From JBGLNJ01 sp964353405 (lineage in GTDB: Bacteria > Chloroflexota > Anaerolineae > Fen-1058), in the NCBI GenBank assembly GCA_964353405.1, contig CAYGWJ010000253.1, positions 1-13,928 on the forward strand: DNA of 13,928 nucleotides, read 5' to 3'. The notes under the pieces are model-generated. The model was given only the letters and a program-made list of their open reading frames with translations, ran no database searches and was not told where the DNA came from. Shown piece by piece: positions 1 to 6,912 of the stretch (its first letter is position 1; every line of letters starts with the position of its first letter). A program made the translations under genes and the position numbers.

Positions 1-613
1 AAAGGCGGGCGCCATCCGCATCGGTGGCCGCGACTACACCGAGTTCACGCAGCACGCCATCCAGTCGCGCATCGGCGTGGTGCTCCAGACGCCGCACCTC
101 TTTTCCGGCACGATTCGCGACAACATCCGCTACGGACGATTGAACGCGACCGATGAACAAGTCGAGCAGGCCGCCGGGCTGGCGGGCGCGCACGGCTTTA
201 TCGTCAAGCTGAACAAGGGCTATGCTGCACAAGTAGGCGAAGGCGGCAACTTGCTTTCAGTTGGACAAAAACAATTGATCAGCCTGGCGCGCGCCGTGCT
301 GGCTCAACCTGAAGTGTTCATCATGGACGAGGCCACGAGCTCGGTAGACACGCTCACCGAGGCGTTGATTCAAAAAGGCATGGAGCGGCTGATGCACGGG
401 CGTACCAGCTTTGTCATCGCGCACCGGCTCTCGACCATCCGCCGCGCTCATCGTATCCTGTTCATCCAAGACGGGCACATTGCCGAAATGGGCACGCACG
501 CCGAGTTGCTCCGCGCCAGGGGTCACTATTACCGGCTCTACACCAGCCAGTTCCGCCACGAGATGGCGATAGAATACGATCCGTTCAAGCAGACCGCGCC
601 GGTGACGGCGTAA
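1..613 (+). CDS. ABC exporter ATP-binding domain, 3' end of gene (partial)
   Basis: The gene enters from the left edge in frame 2 and ends at TAA 611-613, so about 203 codons are visible. This is the C-terminal part of an ABC nucleotide-binding domain. The Q-loop glutamine lies in VVLQTPHLFSGT (around 74-109) and the signature is LSVGQ (254-268), the variant seen in many MdlB-like heterodimeric exporters. Walker B is FIMDEATSS with D-E at 326-331, followed by the SSVD D-loop and the H-loop histidine of FVIAHRLST at 422-424. The Walker A motif and the transmembrane domain lie outside the window. A fused membrane-plus-ATPase exporter is inferred from the Q-loop context (LFSGTIRDNIRYG), which is typical of that class. 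The substrate cannot be read. A GTG at 77 is internal to the domain and is not a real start. The gene converges on the minus-strand cluster with 29 bp between stops. Confidence 0.93.
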   Translation, partial: KAGAIRIGGRDYTEFTQHAIQSRIGVVLQTPHLFSGTIRDNIRYGRLNATDEQVEQAAGLAGAHGFIVKLNKGYAAQVGEGGNLLSVGQKQLISLARAVLAQPEVFIMDEATSSVDTLTEALIQKGMERLMHGRTSFVIAHRLSTIRRAHRILFIQDGHIAEMGTHAELLRARGHYYRLYTSQFRHEMAIEYDPFKQTAPVTA

Positions 614-642
614 GGGTGGCACAGAGTATAGACATGGCAGGC

Positions 643-1227
643 TTACCGTACACCCCTTAAGGGTGTCCTGGGGATCGTCCCTTGCACGACTACCACGCCA
701 TCGCCCCACTCGGCTGACGTAAAGCGCACCGGCAGCAACTCGGCGCGCTTGAGCTGCGTCTGAAGCTCGTCTTCAATCGCTTGCCGAATCGGGCCCGGGA
801 TAGGCAGACTCAATTCCAGAAGCTTGACCTCAGGCAATCCGTTGACAAGTGTGATACGCGCCTTGCCGCCCACGCGCACGCGCAGGCCCGCAATGGTCGC
901 ATCGCCCTCACCGCCTACGTAATCCGGCGTGATCCTCACCTGCGGATGCGCGAACGGGATTTGCGGATAGCGATACAAGTACCACGTGATCGTCTGCTCC
1001 GCTTCCAACTCTGTGAGCGTCACCTGCCACGTCTCGCCCGAATGCCCGCCCGACTGGATGTATTCGAGCAGCGTCACAATCTCGGGATCGCGGATCGCCG
1101 CTACGACGTGCGACGCGGGCGCGGCCAGCAAGGCATTCGTCCAGGCGTACAGGTTGGCGACGATGAGCATTGCCGCGATCCAGACACTCGCATGCTTTGT
1201 ATAAAGTCCGGGCAGTCTGTATCTCAT
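643..1227 (-). CDS. Membrane-anchored extracytoplasmic protein, possibly lipid-binding-like
   Basis: A 194-residue protein that I do not recognise as a named family. Residues 1-13 are short and basic, residues about 14-36 form one hydrophobic helix, and the rest is soluble and probably outside the membrane. The C-terminal half (about 95-185) alternates beta-like strands (VRITPDYVGGEGDATIAGL, KARITLVNGLPEVKLLEL) with a helix beginning GPIRQAIEDELQ. This pattern is distantly like LmeA/DUF2993-type tubular lipid-binding domains, and that similarity is by eye only. There are no cysteines or obvious catalytic residues. It starts with ATG 18 bases past the prsW-like stop codon with no clear Shine-Dalgarno, so translational coupling to the upstream protease gene is likely. 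A single-pass protein beside an intramembrane protease could be a partner or substrate, which is inference. It ends with TAA at 643-645. Confidence 0.8.
   Translation of the reverse strand: MRYRLPGLYTKHASVWIAAMLIVANLYAWTNALLAAPASHVVAAIRDPEIVTLLEYIQSGGHSGETWQVTLTELEAEQTITWYLYRYPQIPFAHPQVRITPDYVGGEGDATIAGLRVRVGGKARITLVNGLPEVKLLELSLPIPGPIRQAIEDELQTQLKRAELLPVRFTSAEWGDGVVVVQGTIPRTPLRGVR
650..666. terminator. Hairpin at the convergent gene ends, weak terminator candidate
   Basis: ACACCC (650-655), loop CTTAA, GGGTGT (661-666) form a 6-bp perfect stem. It lies within the last codons of the 643-1227 gene, just past the ABC gene stop. There is no T-tract on either strand, so terminator activity is doubtful. 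Confidence 0.25.
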
Positions 1228-1242
1228 GTGTGTGACAAGATT

Positions 1243-2529
1243 CTAGCGTACCAGCAAGCGCAAGCCCGTGATGCCCGCGGGCACAATCGCCACCAGGCAC
1301 GCCAGCGCCCAAATCGCCACGGCTCGATCGGAAATCAAAAACTGTATATCAGCCGATTCAACTTTTGGCGTACCCGGCTGTACGGCCTGCTGAACGATGG
1401 AGCGTCCCAACCACAAGGCAGCCAGACCCAATACGATCAGCACCGCCAACGTCGTGCCGGCCGCCGAAAACCCCAGTACATTGATCTCAGGCGGAAATTC
1501 GCCGCCTGCGGCGAGCTGCGCGCCCGCCAGCGTGATGACGATCAGTGACCCACCGTTCCAAATGGCGTGTACCCCGGCCGCCAGCCCAAAGCGGGCCAGC
1601 CCGTTACGCCAGGCGTTCGGCTCGCCACGCAACACATCACGCCAGCCCAGGCCCACCAGTCCCGCGCCCAGCGGGTGAATCGCGCCGCCCAGCGCTCGCA
1701 CGAGCAAAATCCCCGCCCACAAGTACAGGCCGAATCCAGCGTACAGCACATTCTCCAGCGCAGCAAAACCCGCCCCGGCCATAGCCGCGACGAGGAACGC
1801 CTCGCGCCGAGACAAACGACCCATGAGTGGCAGCGTGACGAGCGGTTTGGCAAACTCTTCGGCCAGCGGCGCGATAATGGCAATCTGCACAAACACGTAG
1901 ATAAAGCCCGGATTCGTGAGCGCCAGAGCAATGTTCTTGCCCGCCAGCGCGTCCAACAGTCCTTGTACATTTCTGCTCACGACATCGCCCAGACCCAACA
2001 CCAACGCGAGGACGACGACGGGCAGCAAGATATCCATCACCATCGCAATCGCCACGCCCACGGTCGCGCCGCCGACAAACGCCACCGACCCGCGTCGCCA
2101 GGTAAAGCCCTCCGTTCCTTGCCGCATAAACCACGCCACGGCCAACAGCGGCGGCATGGCGGCGGCCACGAACAAGATAGGTGGGAAAAAGAATCCGGCG
2201 GCCAGGTTGTTCTGATGGATGAAAAAACCGACCGTCACGAACAAGCCAAAGATAGCGACCATCAACCATGCCGGTGGGAGGCGCAGCAAAGCCGAAGGCC
2301 TGCCCCGCGTCGAGCGCAAACCGTGCCAGAGTAAGATGGACCCGGCTCCCAGCGTCATCACCATCAGCATGAAGCTGACCAATCCCAGGCTCAACGCATC
2401 GCGCTCGCCGCTCGAGACCGCCAGCGGCGTAAAGCACAAATAGCCGACCGTCAAAAGTGCCCCCGGCGCCGCCAGCATCACCCCGGCCAGAGTGACCAGG
2501 GTTCTGATCCGTACCGCGCTTTTCATCAT
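1243..2529 (-). CDS. prsW: PrsW-family intramembrane metalloprotease-like protein
   Basis: A 428-residue polytopic membrane protein with the conserved PrsW motifs in order. These are APLAEEFAKPLV (E224, E225, K228), GFAALENVLYA (E259, N260), RALGGAIHPLGAG (H285) and AAGVHAIWNGG (H321, N325). In the PrsW family (peptidase family M82 and its relatives) these membrane-embedded Glu and His residues are the conserved and catalytic ones. Bacillus PrsW makes the site-1 cut in the anti-sigma factor RsiW, but family members act on diverse substrates. At least eight hydrophobic segments are visible. The protein is longer than short PrsW forms, with extra membrane helices at the N-terminus (residues 10-135) and C-terminus (350-428). 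It starts with tandem ATG codons at 2529-2524, preceded by a weak AGGG about 5 nt upstream. It lies 84 bp after the giant membrane gene and 15 bp before the small anchored protein, so it is probably co-transcribed with both. No anti-sigma or sigma gene is visible nearby, so the substrate is unknown. Confidence 0.9.
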   Translation of the reverse strand: MMKSAVRIRTLVTLAGVMLAAPGALLTVGYLCFTPLAVSSGERDALSLGLVSFMLMVMTLGAGSILLWHGLRSTRGRPSALLRLPPAWLMVAIFGLFVTVGFFIHQNNLAAGFFFPPILFVAAAMPPLLAVAWFMRQGTEGFTWRRGSVAFVGGATVGVAIAMVMDILLPVVVLALVLGLGDVVSRNVQGLLDALAGKNIALALTNPGFIYVFVQIAIIAPLAEEFAKPLVTLPLMGRLSRREAFLVAAMAGAGFAALENVLYAGFGLYLWAGILLVRALGGAIHPLGAGLVGLGWRDVLRGEPNAWRNGLARFGLAAGVHAIWNGGSLIVITLAGAQLAAGGEFPPEINVLGFSAAGTTLAVLIVLGLAALWLGRSIVQQAVQPGTPKVESADIQFLISDRAVAIWALACLVAIVPAGITGLRLLVR

Positions 2530-2548
2530 CGCACCCTGTTCTCACCAC

Positions 2549-2564
2549 CCAGGAAATATCCTGG
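2549..2564. repeat. Small hairpin upstream of the prsW-like gene
   Basis: CCAGGA (2549-2554), loop AATA, TCCTGG (2559-2564) form a perfect 6-bp stem. It ends about 20 nt upstream of the prsW-like ATG, between that gene and the REP-like hairpin at 2592-2617. It could affect the ribosome binding site or be a repeat remnant. No promoter is evident in the 84-bp gap. Confidence 0.4.
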
Positions 2565-2591
2565 AGCGAACCTGCGTGCCGCCGGGACCCG

Positions 2592-2617
2592 GGCCGACAC
2601 GCTAAGTCGGCCTCTAC
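2592..2617 (-). repeat. REP-like hairpin with GTAG head overlapping a stop codon
   Basis: Read on the minus strand, GTAG (2617-2614), then A, then GGCCGAC (2612-2606), loop TTAGCGT, GTCGGCC (2598-2592) form a perfect 7-bp stem. A GTAG or GGAG tetranucleotide just 5' of a short palindrome is the hallmark of REP sequences mobilised by RAYT (IS200/IS605-related) transposases. The TAG of the head is also the stop codon of the giant membrane gene. It could serve as a transcription barrier, but no T-tract follows. Confidence 0.55.
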
Positions 2618-5600
2618 TCCCACGTCTCCAGAATTTGTCGCCAGGCTTTGATGTCTTCCAGCTTGCGCTCGATGACGATAGCCGCGACGACGACCAGCAG
2701 CCCGATGAGGCCAAACACAATCCACTGGTTGACTGACCGCAATGAGTTGATGAGTTGCGCCGTCGTCGCCAGAATGACGCCCATCATGCCCGCGTAAAGG
2801 AACCGGCGCAGTCGCCTACCGCTGCCCCACCAAAAGGCAGCAAAGCCTTCCAAGCCCAGCATCAGCGCATAACGCCAGCCGAACAGGAGCGTCTGCCAAA
2901 AGAGCGAGCCTATCATCAGCAGCATGGCGGCGTAATCCAACCAGCGCGCCAGTGTCTTGTTCCCGCGCTGCGCTTCAAGAAGGCCGATGCCGAGTAAATA
3001 CAGCCCGGCGGGAACCGCATACCATTGCACCTGCGACGCGCCATCCCACTGCTGAACGTAGAACGTATGCAGCATCCACGCCGTCAGCAACATGCCGACG
3101 GCGAGATAGCCCAGCCGCAAGCGGCGATGCATAAAAGCTGCCGCAACGTAGAGCAACCCAAGCAGGGCCAACACCCCGACGACCATCTGCACCTTGGGTA
3201 GTTCCACGCTGCTGCGGAAGGGAAGGCCCAGCATCGCCCGCACCGTCCAGCGAATCAGGTTCGGGCCAAGCCAGGCTGTCACCAGCAAGATGCCGAACGA
3301 GTACCCTGTGCTGAACCTTTGCAACGGTCGCTCCCAGATCGCCAGCCACGCTGGAATCTGTTGACGCGGGCGTGCCAAGGCCAACCCATACCCGATCAGG
3401 CCGTAAGCCAGCGCGAGATAAGCCAGCGCGACCGGCAGGCCTTCAATCGGCCCGGTGAGCGTGGACAGCCATTGCAGAAACGCGATCACTCCGAGGCCCG
3501 CGCTGAGGTACGGCATCCAACGCGATAACCAGGCCGAAGCCAGGACGGCGATCAATAACGCATGGGCCAGAGTGACCATAGCTCCAGCCTGCGTGCTGCG
3601 CAGGCTCGACATCTGTCCCCACACCACGTCGAACAAGAGCAGCGCATAAAGGGGGCGCGACCAGCCACTCAACACCCGGTGCGGATCAAGCGGCGTACCT
3701 TCGCTTCTCCATCGTTCGAGGATCAAAGCGGCGGCAACCGTGACCAGCGTGATCGGCATGAACCTCAGCCATGCCTCCGGCGGATAGCGCCACCAACCCA
3801 AGTATTCCAGGTAGTAAATCGCGGCCAGATGTCCCGCCAGCGCCGTGGCGAACAGCCACACGCGCAACCGGAAGCGATAGATGGCCCAACCGAACAGTGG
3901 CACGAGCAGCATCCAGTTCAAGGCCGATAGCCCCGTTTTGAAATGGGTAAAGAACGGGCTGGCGGCGCCCAGTCCAAAGCCGAGCGCGTAAAGCGGCAGC
4001 GCGTACCAGCTCAACAAACGGCCGGCCAACGCGCGCGGCCAACTCTTTAGATGGCCCCATGGGAAAGCGAGCCAACGGCCGATACGAACGTCGAGCCACC
4101 AACCGATGCCCACTGCAATCACCGCGCCAGGGAGCAACGCCAGCCCATAGTATTCGGGACGCAAGTTGGCAAGTTGCAAGCCGACGGCGTACGGCACGCA
4201 GATCAACGCACAGGCTGGAGTGAGCAACAAGGCCTGACGCAGCCAGACTGCCGCAATCGCGTATAGCAGCGCCGCACCGCCATAGCCCCACAGCGCCCCA
4301 GTCTTGTCCTGGCTCGACGGCGGCAAACCTAAAGCGATGAGCGCAAAGCCAGCGACCAACGTCGCCGTGCCGCAAGCGTCCAGCCGCACTCGCCGCAAGG
4401 TCCATGCGAGCAGCAGGTAAATCGCCGCCAGCCCGATGAGCCACCAGCCGTGACGATTGCCCGCGATGCCCGCGACATTGAGCGCCAGCAGGAGCGAGAG
4501 CGGCGCAAGCGCCGAGGCAGGATAGACCCACAGCGGATCGCGGAATACGCGCGCCGAGGTCAGCATCAACAACGCATCATACAGCAATGCCAATGCCAAG
4601 AGTGGTTGATCGTGAGCGACGAGCAATGTGCCGACGATAACGGACACGTAGCCAGTCAGGTAAGCAGGCAACGCATAGGCGCCAGACATGCCAGGTTGGG
4701 CTACCCGTTTGAGCCAGTGGCCGGCGATCAATCCCAATGGGCCAAACACGAGCAACAGCAAGCCATAGTGCTCGTGTCGGGCTTCAGGCCTCAGCCAGGC
4801 CAGCACGTACACGCACCAAACGGGAATCAATCCCAAAGCAGGATAGAGGAATTTCGGAAAAGTCGAAACCCGTGGCTGGAGACGAGGGTCTGTCCAACGC
4901 CGATGATCGAGGAACGCCGCGAGTCCATAAAAGCCAATCGCCAGCGCAAACGTAAAGCGGCTGGTGTCCACATTGGCAACGCCCCACACCAGCGAAAACG
5001 GCAACAGCACGTATGCCACCGTCTTGAGCGGCAGCGTATACGCCGGCTGAGCCAGCCGCTTCAACAGCAGGCCACTCAAGTAAAGCAGCCACGCCATGAT
5101 CGCCCAGCTGACCGCCAAGCCCGGCGTCGTCGGCTGCTGCCACATTAACCAGCCGAGATGGGTGAGAATTGTCCACGGCGCAAAGAGGAGCAGCGCAGTG
5201 AGCCAGAGGAAGCGCGCCTGATGGAACAGCCGCGCCGAAAGCGCATAGAGGCCAACGATCAACAGCAATCCGATCGCAGCCCAAATTTGCTGTGTCCGCC
5301 CGCCGCCCAGGAGAATCAGGTTGCGGATGAGCGCCAGCGGAATGACGGCAACCGACACCAGCCAGCCCGTCACCAACAGTGGGCGCTGATACAAGCGCCA
5401 CGCCAATCGAACGATCACCTGCCAGTGACGGCGCACGCCCGGCTTGCGGCGGAGCCGGTGCAAGGCGCGCTCGGCCAGGATAAACGCAATCGCTACCAGC
5501 GCCGCTTTGGCCGCCAGCGTGCCACGCCCGGTGCTGTACAGGATGGCGACGAATCCGCCGCCCGCTGCGCCCAGCCACGCAGCGGCATGGGCCCAGCGCT

Positions 5601-6885
5601 CTTTGTATGCGCCCCACGCATACAGCCCGTAGACAAGGCCCAGCAACAACTGGCATACCGCACCCCACACCCGCATCGCATCCGTCCACGCGACGTCGTA
5701 GATCAGATCATTGAAAGGCTGAGTGTAAACGCGCCAAAGCACGACGAGCGTCAAGAGGTGCGAGACAAGATACAGTGGGCTGAGAAAGCGTTGAGTAAAG
5801 ACGGGAGACCGCCGCTGCTCCGTCCACAGTCCGGCTAAAAAGTAAGCCGTGACGAGCAGCGTCAATGCAAACGTCACCGCGTCAAACGTCAGCCGCAGCT
5901 TGTCGAGCAACAGCACCAGGCCCCAGGCCGTGACCAATCCAGCCGGAGCCAGCTCGAGTGATTGCCGGTTGTTGACAGCATCCGTGAAATAGAGCAGGCC
6001 CACAACCAACAGGCACACAGCCGGCGTAAAGCCACGGGGCGCGACGACGAATGCAACCATGATCGCCGCGACGCTGACCAGCAGACCCACCGCATACCAG
6101 GGCCAACGATAATTACGGTCGAGCCGCGCCAGCCGGTAACTCAACGCGACCATGCCCCAGGCCAACGCGGCCAACGCCAGCGCCAAACTGAAATCCAACG
6201 GCCCGCGATTGTCAAACAGAATCCAAATCCATAGGGGCAAGGGCAGAGCCGCCATCCAGTGAAATGGCGCGCGCACTCTTCTCCTCTGCCAGGTGAGGAG
6301 GGGGGCGGGGCCAGGGGCAGCCGTGGGAGCCACAAACCCCGGTTGTCCACGCTGCGCCAACACTGCGCCCCACGCAGCCAGCCCCAGCCAGTTGCCCAGC
6401 GCATACGCCAGCCAGCGACGATCGTAAGGAAACAGTGGCGGCAAAAGCGCCAGCGCCGCGATGACATACCCCGCCACGACCAGCACCCCCGCAAAGCGCG
6501 GCCCGGAATCCGTCGCAAAGCGATTCCCGAGGTTGATGGCGACGATGATGTGGGCGATAGACAGCGAAATCCAACCGGCGGCAAGCTGCGTGAACGACAG
6601 GTTCAACTCGTTCATCGCAAAGGTAAGCGCCGTGAGCGACAACAGCGATGCGCCGTAAAGATATTTTTCCCGCCGCCAAAGAAGCGCAGCCAACGCCACC
6701 GAGGCGGCCAAGACAGCATGGCTGCTCGCCGCCGCCGAGCCGCTCCTCAAATCCGTCAGCGACCAGAGCGCAGCAATGATCAAGAGGGCAATGCCCCAGC
6801 CCGTCGCCGTGCGACCGTGGCCGTACAGCACTGAATCGTCTTTGCGCTTGAGCAAAGCACGTCCGGTGACCCAGTAAAGCGGCAC
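2614..6885 (-). CDS. Giant polytopic membrane protein, probably the C-terminal part of an interrupted gene
   Basis: 1423 residues from a formal GTG at 6885 to TAG at 2616-2614. It is almost entirely hydrophobic helices (about forty by eye) with short basic or polar loops. Similar helix-loop units recur every 110-130 residues, with a Pro-Leu motif after a basic loop: FLSPLY (367-372), YQRPLL (499-504), YTLPLK (616-621), YALPAY (737-742), YALPLY (961-966), WSRPLY (1075-1080), WERPLQ (1184-1189). No enzymatic motif is visible. The GTG start is doubtful because no Shine-Dalgarno precedes it and it cuts into a hydrophobic helix. The frame stays open upstream for eight more codons (HAFGLACL) to a TAG at 6912-6910, beyond which the 8430-6910 gene continues in the same frame. 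The real product is therefore probably one protein of about 1938 residues, resembling zinc-ribbon membrane giants such as the SCO7613 C-terminal-domain type. That family link is by architecture only. A repeat-like GC-rich segment encodes residues about 186-205. Confidence 0.75.
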   Translation of the reverse strand: MPLYWVTGRALLKRKDDSVLYGHGRTATGWGIALLIIAALWSLTDLRSGSAAASSHAVLAASVALAALLWRREKYLYGASLLSLTALTFAMNELNLSFTQLAAGWISLSIAHIIVAINLGNRFATDSGPRFAGVLVVAGYVIAALALLPPLFPYDRRWLAYALGNWLGLAAWGAVLAQRGQPGFVAPTAAPGPAPLLTWQRRRVRAPFHWMAALPLPLWIWILFDNRGPLDFSLALALAALAWGMVALSYRLARLDRNYRWPWYAVGLLVSVAAIMVAFVVAPRGFTPAVCLLVVGLLYFTDAVNNRQSLELAPAGLVTAWGLVLLLDKLRLTFDAVTFALTLLVTAYFLAGLWTEQRRSPVFTQRFLSPLYLVSHLLTLVVLWRVYTQPFNDLIYDVAWTDAMRVWGAVCQLLLGLVYGLYAWGAYKERWAHAAAWLGAAGGGFVAILYSTGRGTLAAKAALVAIAFILAERALHRLRRKPGVRRHWQVIVRLAWRLYQRPLLVTGWLVSVAVIPLALIRNLILLGGGRTQQIWAAIGLLLIVGLYALSARLFHQARFLWLTALLLFAPWTILTHLGWLMWQQPTTPGLAVSWAIMAWLLYLSGLLLKRLAQPAYTLPLKTVAYVLLPFSLVWGVANVDTSRFTFALAIGFYGLAAFLDHRRWTDPRLQPRVSTFPKFLYPALGLIPVWCVYVLAWLRPEARHEHYGLLLLVFGPLGLIAGHWLKRVAQPGMSGAYALPAYLTGYVSVIVGTLLVAHDQPLLALALLYDALLMLTSARVFRDPLWVYPASALAPLSLLLALNVAGIAGNRHGWWLIGLAAIYLLLAWTLRRVRLDACGTATLVAGFALIALGLPPSSQDKTGALWGYGGAALLYAIAAVWLRQALLLTPACALICVPYAVGLQLANLRPEYYGLALLPGAVIAVGIGWWLDVRIGRWLAFPWGHLKSWPRALAGRLLSWYALPLYALGFGLGAASPFFTHFKTGLSALNWMLLVPLFGWAIYRFRLRVWLFATALAGHLAAIYYLEYLGWWRYPPEAWLRFMPITLVTVAAALILERWRSEGTPLDPHRVLSGWSRPLYALLLFDVVWGQMSSLRSTQAGAMVTLAHALLIAVLASAWLSRWMPYLSAGLGVIAFLQWLSTLTGPIEGLPVALAYLALAYGLIGYGLALARPRQQIPAWLAIWERPLQRFSTGYSFGILLVTAWLGPNLIRWTVRAMLGLPFRSSVELPKVQMVVGVLALLGLLYVAAAFMHRRLRLGYLAVGMLLTAWMLHTFYVQQWDGASQVQWYAVPAGLYLLGIGLLEAQRGNKTLARWLDYAAMLLMIGSLFWQTLLFGWRYALMLGLEGFAAFWWGSGRRLRRFLYAGMMGVILATTAQLINSLRSVNQWIVFGLIGLLVVVAAIVIERKLEDIKAWRQILETWE
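6270..6330. repeat. GC-rich repeat-like segment inside the giant membrane gene
   Basis: CTCCTC (6281-6286) pairs with GAGGAG (6295-6300) around TGCCAGGT, followed by a run of G and GGGGCC. On the minus strand it encodes an Ala/Pro/Arg-rich loop (APTAAPGPAPLLTWQRRR) between two membrane segments. It shares the 9-mer CCTGGCAGA (read on the minus strand) with the repeat at the right end of the window (13897-13905). Confidence 0.35.
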
Positions 6886-6909
6886 GAGACAGGCCAGGCC
6901 GAATGCGTG

Positions 6910-6912
6910 CTA
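6910..6912 (-). other. In-frame amber codon between two halves of one apparent gene
   Basis: The TAG at 6912-6910 is codon 507 counted from the ATG at 8430. The frame is open for 506 codons before it and for 1431 codons after it. The flanking residues read HVNPA-stop-HAFGLACLVPLYW, where the second part forms the first half of a hydrophobic helix that ends in GRALLKRKDD. One base change (for example TGG, CAG or TAC to TAG) would create it. Confidence 0.85.

Noticed and set aside
6910..6912. The internal TAG as pyrrolysine or a reassigned codon.
   Set aside because: TAG ends the prsW-like gene (1245-1243) and the giant gene (2616-2614) normally. No pyrrolysine genes are seen and there is no reason to expect them.
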